From Phyllobacterium myrsinacearum (GTDB lineage Bacteria; Pseudomonadota; Alphaproteobacteria; Rhizobiales; Rhizobiaceae): DNA of 64,000 nucleotides. The position numbers were made by a program, and so were the translations under genes. Positions within the stretch are counted from its first letter, which is position 1; every line of letters begins with the position of its first letter. The stretch is taken from positions 186,001-250,000 of the forward strand of contig NZ_PVBT01000006.1 of the NCBI RefSeq assembly GCF_002980555.1, in the 5' to 3' direction. The notes beneath the pieces were generated by a model. The model had not been told where the DNA came from. It saw nothing but the letters and a program-made list of their open reading frames with translations, and did no database searches. Shown here one piece after another: positions 28,736 through 37,355 of the stretch.

Positions 28736-29446
28736 ATGCTGAGCCTTATCACCGCCATTCTGCTTTTCTTCGGAACCATAACCCCCAGCGCCGCCGAGGC
28801 AGAACAGGCCAAGCCGCCGCTCGATATCGCTGCGATCAACAGCGTCGCCATAACAGGAGAAGCCAGCAGCATCGTGTTCACTGCGGGCGATGGCCCGCCC
28901 TATCAGGCACGGATCATCGCCACCCGGTCCGGCTGGTTCTCCGGCTGGTATTCGAGCTGGTTCGCCGATCAATGCGCCACCCGCACCACCATGGAGATCA
29001 GGGAACAGACGCTGCGCATCCATGTGATCAATGCGCCGTTTCTGAGCCTTTCCGACTGCGCGGTGCTGATCCGCGCCAGCCTGCCCGCCGGCAGCGATGT
29101 CAGCATCGAACAGGCAGCACTGCAGGCCCGGCTGACCGGCGACTATGGTGCCGTGCGCATCAAGGGCCATGCGGCGGATTTTGCGCTCGATGGGCACGCG
29201 GCGAGCCTCGATATTTCCGGTGATGCCGTGCGCAGCGACCTGCGCTTTGCCCGCGTCAGCAGCAGCGAAACGATCCGGCTCGATTCCCGCGCGCTCGACG
29301 CCTCCTTCGCCTTCGGCAAGGACGTTTCCATCAGCTACGCCGTGGATGCCAAGGCTTCGCTTGTCGACAGCAAGCGGGACAGCACGTCCGGTGCCAAACC
29401 CGCGATCAGCATCAAAAGCGACTATGCCCGCGTGACGATCCGCTAA
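28736..29446 (+). CDS. Exported protein of unknown function with repetitive beta pattern
   Basis: 236 residues with a signal peptide ending near PSAAEA. ATG has AGGAG ten bases upstream. The mature part shows regularly spaced short beta-strand-like segments (VRIKGHAADFALDGHA, SLDISGDAVRS, IRLDSRALDA), reminiscent of DUF4097/DUF2807-type right-handed beta-helix proteins; this is a structural guess. Two cysteines (QCAT and SDCA) could form a disulfide. It is divergent from the membrane AraC regulator and 30 bases upstream of a hydrolase gene. Confidence 0.6.
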   Translation: MLSLITAILLFFGTITPSAAEAEQAKPPLDIAAINSVAITGEASSIVFTAGDGPPYQARIIATRSGWFSGWYSSWFADQCATRTTMEIREQTLRIHVINAPFLSLSDCAVLIRASLPAGSDVSIEQAALQARLTGDYGAVRIKGHAADFALDGHAASLDISGDAVRSDLRFARVSSSETIRLDSRALDASFAFGKDVSISYAVDAKASLVDSKRDSTSGAKPAISIKSDYARVTIR

Positions 29447-29476
29447 TCTCCACCTCTTCAAACAAGGAACATTATC

Positions 29477-30514
29477 ATGAGATTTTTCAGTGCCGCAGCT
29501 CTGGTCGTTTTGGGTGTGTTTTGGCCTCTTCAACAGGCGCTTGCCGACCAAATTGCCGGCGTACAATTTCTGTCGATTCCAAGTCCGGCCCGCTCGAAGC
29601 CGCTCGACGTCACCATATGGTACCCAGCAAGCGACGGAAGCCATCCCATTCTCGTTGGCGACGACATACTGTTCAAGGGGACCGAAGCTTTCATGAATGC
29701 ACCCGTTCAATCAGGGCGCCATCCATTGATCGTACTTTCGCATGGTTCTGGCGGCTCGGTCATTGGTCTTGCCTGGATTGCGACGGCGCTTGCAAAAGCC
29801 GGTTATGTGGTCGCGGGTCCGGATCATCCGGGAACAACGCGCGGAAATTCCACGCCAATCGAAACGACCATGCTTTGGCAACGGACAAATGATCTGTCAG
29901 TGCTTCTCGACAATTTGACCACAACGTCCAAATGGAGCGATTCCATAAATGTCGGTGAAATCGGTGTCTTGGGTTTTTCGCTGGGCGGCCATACGGCATT
30001 GTCGATTGGCGGCGGTCAAGTCCGGCGGAATGATTATGCCGATTATTGTGATCAGTTCAAAACGATGCCGGACTGCGTTTGGTTTGCCAGCGGTCATGTC
30101 AATCTACGCTCGATTGATAAGGAATTGTTCGAACAATCCAATCGCGATGACCGCATTCAATCTGTCGTGGCGATTGATCCCTCAGTCATCCGGGCATTCA
30201 CAGCGACGAGTTTGAAAAACATCCAGATTCCTGTGGACGTCATAAACCTTGGGACAACAGATACGATTCCTGTCGCGGTGGAAGCCAGTGCAGTCGTTGG
30301 GCAAATACCCCATGGTTCGCGAGAAACGGTCCCCGACGCTGTCCACTTCACTTTTCTGCCTGAATGCCAGCCAGATGGCCATGAGATCCTGAAGAAATTC
30401 GGCGAAACGGATCTCCTCTGCGACGATGGCGGCGGCCGCTCGCGCAGCGCCATTCATGCGCAGCTGATCGATATGATTACCAAGGCGTTCGACCGGACGC
30501 TCAAAGCGCAATAG
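29477..30514 (+). CDS. Exported alpha/beta-hydrolase (PAF-acetylhydrolase/dienelactone hydrolase-like)
   Basis: 345 residues with a signal peptide ending near QALADQ. The oxyanion region is LSHGSGGS, the nucleophile elbow is GFSLGG (Ser about residue 173), and a late histidine in DAVHFTF completes a triad. Tandem small cysteines may give disulfides in the periplasm. AAGGAA lies eight bases upstream of the start. Codon use is slightly more AT-rich than its neighbours. Substrate unknown. Confidence 0.8.
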   Translation: MRFFSAAALVVLGVFWPLQQALADQIAGVQFLSIPSPARSKPLDVTIWYPASDGSHPILVGDDILFKGTEAFMNAPVQSGRHPLIVLSHGSGGSVIGLAWIATALAKAGYVVAGPDHPGTTRGNSTPIETTMLWQRTNDLSVLLDNLTTTSKWSDSINVGEIGVLGFSLGGHTALSIGGGQVRRNDYADYCDQFKTMPDCVWFASGHVNLRSIDKELFEQSNRDDRIQSVVAIDPSVIRAFTATSLKNIQIPVDVINLGTTDTIPVAVEASAVVGQIPHGSRETVPDAVHFTFLPECQPDGHEILKKFGETDLLCDDGGGRSRSAIHAQLIDMITKAFDRTLKAQ

Positions 30515-30557
30515 ATGCGCTGCAAAATCATTGTGCGTGTCGAACCACGCACAGAGC

Positions 30558-31403
30558 TTATGCAGTTCCCTCAGACGGTGCGGACTCTGAAACGGCAGCG
30601 GCGGCAGCAGCATCCGCCGCCTCGTGCCGCTTCCACGCACGGGCGCTGAACGGCAGGCTCAGGAAGAAGCCGATGGTGGTCAGCGTCAGCGTCTGCCACG
30701 TATAGCTCATCAGGAACGCCACATAGACCACGATGAACAAAAAGCTCGGCATCACCCAGTCGGAGCGCAGTTTTGTTCCGGCTGCCTTGCCGCTGAAGAC
30801 AGGCAGGCGGCTGATCATCAGGATCGCCACGCACACCGTATAGGCGGCACCGGCAAAGGCCAGCGGCCTTGTCGGCGCGAGGCCGAGAAAGCCGAGATAA
30901 ACCGGCAGCATCACCAGCATGGCCCCCGCCGGGGCGGGAACGCCGGTGAAAAAATTGCTCTGCCATGCCGGCTTGCCGACGATGTCGAGCATGACATTGA
31001 AGCGGGCGAGGCGCAGACAGCAGGCGATGCAATAGAGCAGCGCGGCGATCCAGCCGAAGGAGCGGGCCTGATCCAGCATATAGGCATAGAGCACCAGTGC
31101 GGGCGCCACGCCGAAATTGACGATATCGGCCAGCGAATCCATCTGCGCGCCGAATTTTGTCGAGCCCTTCATCATGCGGGCGATGCGCCCGTCAATGCCG
31201 TCGAGGAAGGCGGCGAGAAGCACCATCGACACCGCCAGTTCAAAGCGGTTCTCGAAAGCCAGCCGGATGCCGGTCAAACCGGCGCAGATGGCCAGAACCG
31301 TGATCACATTGGGCACGAGGTAGCGCATGGGGATACGCGAACCGGCGGCCTCCTGCACCTGCGGCTTTTCGTCGAACAGCGGATCGGTCTCGGGTTCGTT
31401 CAT
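30558..31403 (-). CDS. pssA: CDP-diacylglycerol--serine O-phosphatidyltransferase
   Basis: Makes phosphatidylserine for phosphatidylethanolamine synthesis; integral membrane protein of 281 residues. The CDP-alcohol phosphotransferase signature is present as DGIDGRIARMM with GAQMDSLADIV. Start ATG at 31403 is 11 bases after psd, so psd-pssA form an operon. The C-terminus ends in an Ala-rich tail. Confidence 0.95.
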   Translation of the reverse strand: MNEPETDPLFDEKPQVQEAAGSRIPMRYLVPNVITVLAICAGLTGIRLAFENRFELAVSMVLLAAFLDGIDGRIARMMKGSTKFGAQMDSLADIVNFGVAPALVLYAYMLDQARSFGWIAALLYCIACCLRLARFNVMLDIVGKPAWQSNFFTGVPAPAGAMLVMLPVYLGFLGLAPTRPLAFAGAAYTVCVAILMISRLPVFSGKAAGTKLRSDWVMPSFLFIVVYVAFLMSYTWQTLTLTTIGFFLSLPFSARAWKRHEAADAAAAAAVSESAPSEGTA

Positions 31404-31413
31404 TGACCGTGCC

Positions 31414-32112
31414 TCAGCTGATCCGGACCAGCGGAGCGCTCGGCTCGCCGCCGAATTCCGCCAGCACGCTTTCGCCGCCGACGGCGGTCTGGCCAACGGC
31501 AACGCGCGGTGCAAAGCCTTCCGGCAGATAGACGTCGAGGCGCGAGCCGAAGCGGATCAGGCCGAAGCGTTCGCCGATGGAAATGGAATTGTTTTCATCG
31601 ACCCAGCAGACAATGCGGCGGGCGACGAGACCGGCGATCTGCACCACGGCCACCTGGCCATTGGGACTGTCGATGACGACGCCGTTGCGCTCATTCTCCG
31701 AACTTGCCTTGTCGAGTTCCGCATTGAGGAATTTGCCCGGCTTGTGGACAATGGTGGTGATGCGTCCGCGCACCGGAGCGCGGTTGATATGGCAGGAGAA
31801 CACGTTCATGAACACGGAAATGCGGGTCATTTCACGCTCGCTAAGGTTGAGCTCGCGCGGCGGCACGGCGGGCCCGACAGCGGAAACGATGCCATCGGCC
31901 GGGCTGATCACCAGCCGGTCGTCGGTCGGGGTGACGCGCTGCGGATCGCGATAGAAATAGATGCACCAGGCGGTGAGGATGAGGCCGATCCAGAACAGCG
32001 GTTCCCAGAAATAGCCGAGAACCACGGTCACACCGGCAAACCCGGCGATGAACGGATAGCCTTCCCGATGAATGGGGACCAGAGTGTTGCGGAAGGAGTC
32101 GACAAGGCTCAT
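31414..32112 (-). CDS. psd: Phosphatidylserine decarboxylase proenzyme (short type)
   Basis: Decarboxylates phosphatidylserine to phosphatidylethanolamine. The 232-residue length fits the short alphaproteobacterial form. The self-cleavage site is the Gly-Ser in [13 protein letters not shown] near residue 190, which generates the pyruvoyl group. Two N-terminal transmembrane stretches are visible. Confidence 0.95.
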   Translation of the reverse strand: MSLVDSFRNTLVPIHREGYPFIAGFAGVTVVLGYFWEPLFWIGLILTAWCIYFYRDPQRVTPTDDRLVISPADGIVSAVGPAVPPRELNLSEREMTRISVFMNVFSCHINRAPVRGRITTIVHKPGKFLNAELDKASSENERNGVVIDSPNGQVAVVQIAGLVARRIVCWVDENNSISIGERFGLIRFGSRLDVYLPEGFAPRVAVGQTAVGGESVLAEFGGEPSAPLVRIS

Positions 32113-32277
32113 TGGTTTGTTCCTGACAGCGCCGGGTGCTCGCCGGGCAGCATACACGCCGCGCCGGAATTTCGCGTTACTTATCGGAGATTGGCAGCGG
32201 GGGCAAACCTTTCAACCCGGCTTGCACCGTTCATCAGCAGAATTCTTCCGCATTCCATTTTTTCCGGCTGCGACTTT

Positions 32278-34176
32278 TCACGGCTCGACGGCGACATCCA
32301 AGGCCGGCTTGCCGCGAACGACGACACCCAGATCGTCCTCCTCGCGCACCTTGCGCAGGCGTTCTTCGGCCTCGGTTGCCTCGCGCTGGCGGTTCCACAT
32401 GGAGGCATAGAGGCCGTTTTCGGCCAAAAGCGCCGCATGACGGCCGCGTTCGGCAATCACGCCGTCCTTGAGCACGATGATCTCGTCGGCGCCGATGATC
32501 GTCGACAGGCGGTGGGCGATCACCAGCGTGGTGCGGTCGCGGCTGACCAGATCGAGCGAAGCCTGGATTTCGTGTTCCGTGGCGCTGTCGAGCGCCGAGG
32601 TCGCCTCGTCGAGGATCAGGATCGGCGGCGCCTTCAAAATGGTGCGGGCAATGGCAACGCGCTGCTTTTCGCCGCCTGACAGTTTCAGGCCGCGCTCACC
32701 GACCATGGCATTGTAGCCCTCCGGCAGGCTCTGGATGAAACTGCCGATCTGGGCGAGTTCCGCCGCATTGCGCACTTCCTCTTCGGTCGCCGTGATGCGG
32801 CCGTAGCGGACATTGTAGGCGATGGTATCGTTGAACAGCACCGTATCCTGCGGCACCATGCCGATGACAGCGCGCAGGCTTTCCTGCGTCACGTCGCGGA
32901 TATCCTGGCCATCAATGCTGATCGAGCCGCCCTGGATATCGTAGAAGCGGTAGAGCAGGCGCGACAGGGTGGATTTGCCCGCGCCCGACGGGCCGACAAT
33001 GGCAACGGTCTTGCCGGCGGGAACCTCGAAGCTCACCCCCTTGAGGATCGGGCGCTTGGGATCATAGGCGAACGCCACATTGTCAAAGCGCACGGCGCCG
33101 CGCTCGATCACCAGCGGCCTGGCACCGGGCTTGTCGGTGACTTCCTGCTCGACATCGAGAAGGTCGAACATCTGTTCGATATCGGTCAGCCCCTGGCGCA
33201 CTTCGCGGTAGATGAAGCCGATGAAATTGAGCGGGATGGAAAGCTGCATCAGCATGGCATTGATGAAGACGAAATCGCCGAGGGTCTGCGTGCCGGCCAG
33301 CACCTCCCTGCCCGACATGATCATCATGACCGCCATGCCGATGCCGAAAATCACCGACTGGCCAAAGTTCAGCCAGCCGAGCGAGGTCCAGATGCGGGTC
33401 GCCGAGATTTCATAGCGCGCCATAGCCGCATCGAAGCGGCTGGCCTCCATCTGCTCGTTGCCGAAATATTTGACTGTCTCGAAGTTCAAGAGCGAGTCGA
33501 TGGCCTTGGTGTTGGCGTCCGTGTCGGAATCGTTCATGTCGCGGCGGATGCTGATCCGCCAGTCGCTGGCGCGGATGGTGAACCAGGTATAGAGCCAGAC
33601 CGTCGCCACGACCACGGCGAGATAGGACAGGCCATAGGCGAACGCGAAAATCACCGCGGTCATCAGGAATTCGATGATCGTCGGCGCGGTGTTGAGGATG
33701 GTGAAGCGGACGATGGTTTCAATGCCCTTGGTGCCGCGCTCGATGATGCGCGACAGGCCGCCGGTGCGCCGCTCGACGTGGAAGCGCAGCGACAGGTTGT
33801 GCATGTGCACGAATGTCCGGTAGGCAAGCTTGCGCACCGCATATTGCCCGACACTGGCAAACAGCGCGTCGCGCAGCTGGTTCAAGCCTGCCTGAACGAT
33901 GCGGGCGGCATTGTAGGCCGCCACCAGCATCAGCGGACCGACGAGAATGAGCGGCACCAGATCGGACGGCACGAACTTGCCGTTCAGGGCGTTGGTCGCC
34001 CATTTGAAGAAATAGGGCACCAGAATGAGGATGACCTTGGAAATCAGCAGATAGAACGAGGCCCAGACGACCCGCATTTTCAGGTCGGGACGTTCATCCG
34101 GCCACATGTAAGGCCAAAGATTGCGGATGGTCTGCAGCGTTTTGCCAGACTCGGCGGAGACAGTTTTTTCAGCCAC
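32278..34176 (-). CDS. ATM1-like ABC transporter (fused permease-ATPase)
   Basis: 632 residues: six transmembrane helices, then a nucleotide-binding domain with Walker [10 protein letters not shown], signature LSGGEKQR, Walker B ILILDEATSALD and the H-loop IAHRLS. The TM core (RIIERGTKGIETIVRF, FEPSVKYFGNE-like NFETVKYFGNEQ) is characteristic of the ATM1/HMT1 group, which exports glutathione-linked metals or sulfur compounds. GTG at 34176 with AAGGAA upstream starts two bases after the stop of an ArsR regulator gene, so the two are coupled and the export is likely induced by a metal. Confidence 0.9.
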   Translation of the reverse strand: MAEKTVSAESGKTLQTIRNLWPYMWPDERPDLKMRVVWASFYLLISKVILILVPYFFKWATNALNGKFVPSDLVPLILVGPLMLVAAYNAARIVQAGLNQLRDALFASVGQYAVRKLAYRTFVHMHNLSLRFHVERRTGGLSRIIERGTKGIETIVRFTILNTAPTIIEFLMTAVIFAFAYGLSYLAVVVATVWLYTWFTIRASDWRISIRRDMNDSDTDANTKAIDSLLNFETVKYFGNEQMEASRFDAAMARYEISATRIWTSLGWLNFGQSVIFGIGMAVMMIMSGREVLAGTQTLGDFVFINAMLMQLSIPLNFIGFIYREVRQGLTDIEQMFDLLDVEQEVTDKPGARPLVIERGAVRFDNVAFAYDPKRPILKGVSFEVPAGKTVAIVGPSGAGKSTLSRLLYRFYDIQGGSISIDGQDIRDVTQESLRAVIGMVPQDTVLFNDTIAYNVRYGRITATEEEVRNAAELAQIGSFIQSLPEGYNAMVGERGLKLSGGEKQRVAIARTILKAPPILILDEATSALDSATEHEIQASLDLVSRDRTTLVIAHRLSTIIGADEIIVLKDGVIAERGRHAALLAENGLYASMWNRQREATEAEERLRKVREEDDLGVVVRGKPALDVAVEP

Positions 34177-34178
34177 GG

Positions 34179-34544
34179 CTATTCCTTGATGGCCGCAGCG
34201 GCTATCCGCGCTGCCGGCACAATGGTATCGGGCGGACAGCACAGATTGGCCATATCGCTGACAAGGGCGGCGACATCGGCAAAGGCGTCCGGATTGATGC
34301 TGTAATGGGAACTCTGGCCGGACTGGCGGTAATTCACCAGACCTGCATCGACCAGTATTTTCAGATGCTGCGATACGGTCGACTGCGCCAGATCAAGCGT
34401 TGCGACGATATCCTTGCAGCAGGATGCGTTCAGCCCGGCCAGCTGCCGGACGATGCGCAGGCGCGCGGGATGGGCAAGCGCGGTTAGAATCCGCGCCGTT
34501 TGCGCATCTGACATCGCCTGTTGAAATCGGTTGCTGCATTTCAT
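34179..34544 (-). CDS. ArsR-family transcriptional regulator
   Basis: 121-residue winged-helix repressor (LAHPARLRIVRQLAG, DLAQSTVSQHLKILVDAG). A Cys-Cys pair directly before the recognition helix region (NASCCKDIV) and another near the C-terminus (NLCCPPDT) could be metal ligands. An internal ATG at 34514 is an equally good start. It is transcribed just ahead of the ATM1-like exporter and probably controls it. Confidence 0.88.
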   Translation of the reverse strand: MKCSNRFQQAMSDAQTARILTALAHPARLRIVRQLAGLNASCCKDIVATLDLAQSTVSQHLKILVDAGLVNYRQSGQSSHYSINPDAFADVAALVSDMANLCCPPDTIVPAARIAAAAIKE

Positions 34545-34645
34545 CGTTCATCGGCGATAAACGATATAATTTTCCAATGCAAGGGTAAAAGCAGGTCATC
34601 CATGCCATGCAGACGCGGATCTGGAGCATATCCGGCGCTCAAGCA

Positions 34646-35056
34646 TCAGAAAAAGCCGTTGAGGAATGCCGCCGTCCGATCCGAGATTCCGACGATCTTG
34701 TCGGTTGCCTGGCGGTAGAACTTGAAGTTGAGTTCCGTGCCGGGTTCACCATCCTTCCAGTCGGTAAGATGCTTGAGTTCCCGCCTGCCCAGCGGTCGCA
34801 CGGCAAGGGCATCGCGCCGGATCGTCACGCTGACGCGCGGCGTTTGCCTGATGACGCCGCTCGTCCTGGCGATGGCTTCGGCTGAGATGACGGCACCCCG
34901 GGCAACAAGCCCCTGCCCGCCCTCGTTCTCGCTGGCAAAGAGAAAGACCGTGTCCCCGGCGGCGATATGCTTGCCGCCATACATGGTCTTCTGCGCGGCG
35001 AATGCGAATAGTTCCGCCCGCGGATCGCGAATCTCGGCTTTGATCGCGAATGCCAC
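34646..35056 (-). CDS. Conserved hypothetical protein, possible PUA/ASCH-like fold
   Basis: 136 residues, no signal peptide or membrane segment. The segment KHIAAGDTVFLFASEN followed by GLVARGAVISAEA resembles the small-molecule/RNA-binding barrel of ASCH and EVE domains, where a charged barrel is preceded by 'GD' and followed by 'GxG'. This is a pattern guess only. It lies 15 bases after a LysM protein gene in the same direction. Confidence 0.55.
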   Translation of the reverse strand: MAFAIKAEIRDPRAELFAFAAQKTMYGGKHIAAGDTVFLFASENEGGQGLVARGAVISAEAIARTSGVIRQTPRVSVTIRRDALAVRPLGRRELKHLTDWKDGEPGTELNFKFYRQATDKIVGISDRTAAFLNGFF

Positions 35057-35071
35057 CCGTCCATCCTCCCG

Positions 35072-36391
35072 CTATTGCGGCGCCGGCTTGTCCTTGTCCG
35101 GCAAGGCAAAGACCTGGCCGGGGAAAATCCTGTTCGGGTTCTGGATCTGCTCCTTGTTGGCCAGATAAATCGTCGTGTAGCGCACACCCGCACCGTAGGT
35201 CCGGCGCGAAATTGTCCACAGGTTGTCGCCGCGCCGGATGATGACCGAACCATCGACATTGCGAAGCGGCTTGGCCGTATCGGCGCCGGGCGCCGTTTCG
35301 CTGCCGGCGGCCGGGGCTGTCCCGGCGGAAGCCTGCGGCGCTGCATCCGGTGTTCCCGCCGCGGGGGCCGGTGTTGCCGATGGTGCGACGGCGGACACGC
35401 GCTGGCCCGCTTCGCGCTTGAAAGGCACCGCAGCGCGGGCAATGACGGTCACGCCGTCCTTTTCGACCATATCAGCACGGATGATATAGTCGCCCACCGG
35501 CAGATCACGGGTTGTCTGCACGAGAAAGTGGCCGTCGGCACCTGTCTTGGTCGAGCCGATCAGATTGTCATTGGCATAGACCTTGACCATGTAGCCGGCA
35601 TCGGCAATTCCGGCGATGAACAGTTTGCTGCCTTCGATCTCCACCGCTTCAACGACGATGCGGGCTTTGGCCGCTGGCTGCTTGACCGGCTTGGCGCCGG
35701 TCGGCGCCGCTGCTGCGGCGGGCTGGTTCGAAGCCGCCTGACCAGCTGGTGCTTCCGGCACGGTGATCAGCCGGCTCGGCTGGCCGGATTGCTCGACAAG
35801 CGCCAAGACCTGTCCCGATTTGGTTTCGGGAATGGAGACGATCGCCGTTTCCAGCGATGTCATGGCGCTGCCATCGGGTGCGGTCGAGCGCAGGACCAGC
35901 TGATAGTCGCCGGGCTTCAGCGGATCATCGAGAACAATGACGAAATCGCCATTGGGCGATGCCTTGGTGGTTCCAAGAATATCGCCGCGGGCCAGAAGGT
36001 CCACCTTGGCATTGTTGGCGGCCTTGCCTGCCAGAACGATTGTCCCCTTGGGGTCAACGCGCAGCACATCGAAGGCTGGAGCACCGGGCTTGCCCTCGGC
36101 TGCCTCAACCTGCGGCGTCGCCGTGCCCGCGGCAGGCTGGGCGGCGGGTGCCACTGTGCTGGCCGAAGACGCAGCTGGAGCGGCTGGAGCTGCAGTTTGC
36201 GGCTGTTCGGCCGGTTTTGCTGCAGGCGTTTGCGCGGTTGGCGCCGATGCGTTTTCCGGTGCGTTTCCGCTCGCCGTTACGGCCGGTGTATTGGAAGTCG
36301 GCTTACCCGGAACAAACCCCAGATAGGCAGCCGCCAGCCCCACGGCGACAACAACTCCAAACCCCAATAGTGCAAACTTGTTCTTGACCAT
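35072..36391 (-). CDS. LysM peptidoglycan-binding protein
   Basis: 439 residues. An N-terminal membrane anchor (KNKFALLGFGVVVAVGLAA) is followed by a long Ala/Pro-rich linker, two Ig-like beta domains (LDDPLKPGDYQLVLR, ADGHFLVQTTRDLPVGDYI) and a C-terminal LysM module (VIIRRGDNLWTISRRTYG to PGQVFALP). It should bind the cell wall from the inner membrane. Its start at 36391 is 30 bases from the first palindromic element. Confidence 0.88.
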   Translation of the reverse strand: MVKNKFALLGFGVVVAVGLAAAYLGFVPGKPTSNTPAVTASGNAPENASAPTAQTPAAKPAEQPQTAAPAAPAASSASTVAPAAQPAAGTATPQVEAAEGKPGAPAFDVLRVDPKGTIVLAGKAANNAKVDLLARGDILGTTKASPNGDFVIVLDDPLKPGDYQLVLRSTAPDGSAMTSLETAIVSIPETKSGQVLALVEQSGQPSRLITVPEAPAGQAASNQPAAAAAPTGAKPVKQPAAKARIVVEAVEIEGSKLFIAGIADAGYMVKVYANDNLIGSTKTGADGHFLVQTTRDLPVGDYIIRADMVEKDGVTVIARAAVPFKREAGQRVSAVAPSATPAPAAGTPDAAPQASAGTAPAAGSETAPGADTAKPLRNVDGSVIIRRGDNLWTISRRTYGAGVRYTTIYLANKEQIQNPNRIFPGQVFALPDKDKPAPQ

Positions 36392-36420
36392 CGAACCCCA
36401 ACCCTTTTGTTCTTTTTGCT

Positions 36421-36497
36421 CTAGTGGTCCGATTCTGACATTTGCCCCCCATTGATACAAGCCAAATAAGCAAATGTCAGAATCAAAGGACCACTAG
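36421..36497. repeat. 77-bp palindromic element, first of a tandem pair
   Basis: Ends CTAGTGGTCC and its complement GGACCACTAG. The arms continue with GATTCTGACATTTGC and GCAAATGTCAGAATC, and the right arm has three extra bases (AAA between AATC and GGACC). About 20 bases of loop separate them. It lies in the divergent promoter region between the LysM and LOG genes. Confidence 0.9.
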
Positions 36498-36510
36498 CAA
36501 GTCTATGATT

Positions 36511-36589
36511 CTAGTGGAACTTTGAATTTGACATTCGCATGCTGCAGGTGATGTCAAACGGAACGCGAATGTCAAATTCGTTCCACTAG
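36511..36589. repeat. 79-bp palindromic element, second of a tandem pair
   Basis: Ends CTAGTGGAAC and GTTCCACTAG; arms contain TTTGACATTCGC and GCGAATGTCAAA. The left arm holds three extra T bases relative to the right arm. The arms differ from the first element at several places, yet each arm stays complementary to its partner. Thirteen bases separate the two elements. Confidence 0.9.
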
Positions 36590-36730
36590 CGCCTTTTCTG
36601 CTCCGCCACAAGAAAACCGTTTAGATTCAGCCTCATTCTTTGTGATTATTCTACCAGATTCGCAATTCGAGACTTTTGCCGCATCCGCAACGGCTTGACG
36701 TTTCACCGCACAGAAGGCACCACTTTTCAA

Positions 36731-37336
36731 ATGAGCAAGATTCGATCCATCTGCGTTTACTGCGGCTCGTCTCCGGGCCGCGATCCGATTTACAAACAGA
36801 GCGGCAAGATGCTGGGCAAATCCATTGCCGAAAACGGGCTTGAGCTGGTTTACGGCGGCGGCACCAAAGGCATCATGGGCGCCGTTGCCGACGGTGTCAT
36901 GTCGGCGGGCGGCAAGGTCACCGGCATCATTCCAAAGTTCCTGATGAACAAGGAAGCGACCGAGCATGCGCTCGGCCAATTGTCGGAGCTGGTCGTCACC
37001 GAAGACATGCATGAGCGCAAGCACAAGATGTTCGAGCGCTCCGACGCCTTCGTCACCCTGCCCGGCGGCATCGGCACGGTGGAGGAGATCGTCGAGATCA
37101 TGACCTGGGCGCAGCTCGGGCGCCACCGCAAGCCAATGGTGTTCGCCAACATCAACGGGTTCTGGAATCCGATGCTTGCCCTCATCGATCACATGAAGGC
37201 GGAAGGCTTCGTGCATACGTCACATTTGGTCAATCCGCTTGTGGTAGAACGCCCGGAAGATATCGTTCCGGCGATCCTCAATGCAGCTGCAAGAGGCGAC
37301 CGGGACGGCGACGAAGCAATCATCGAACGGCTGTAG
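36731..37336 (+). CDS. LOG family protein (putative nucleotide 5'-monophosphate phosphoribohydrolase)
   Basis: 201 residues with the family signature PGGIGTVEEIVE and GGGTKGIMGAVAD. LOG proteins release a base from (cytokinin) nucleoside monophosphates; in bacteria the usual substrate is often AMP-like. ATG at 36731 is the first sensible start; a TTG at 36695 is possible. A magnesium transporter gene follows 20 bases later. Confidence 0.9.
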   Translation: MSKIRSICVYCGSSPGRDPIYKQSGKMLGKSIAENGLELVYGGGTKGIMGAVADGVMSAGGKVTGIIPKFLMNKEATEHALGQLSELVVTEDMHERKHKMFERSDAFVTLPGGIGTVEEIVEIMTWAQLGRHRKPMVFANINGFWNPMLALIDHMKAEGFVHTSHLVNPLVVERPEDIVPAILNAAARGDRDGDEAIIERL

Positions 37337-37355
37337 CCGGAAGGAGCGGGATTTC

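Noticed and set aside
36421-36589. CRISPR array
   Set aside because: Only two units, each an internal palindrome with different sequence and no regular spacer; not a CRISPR.
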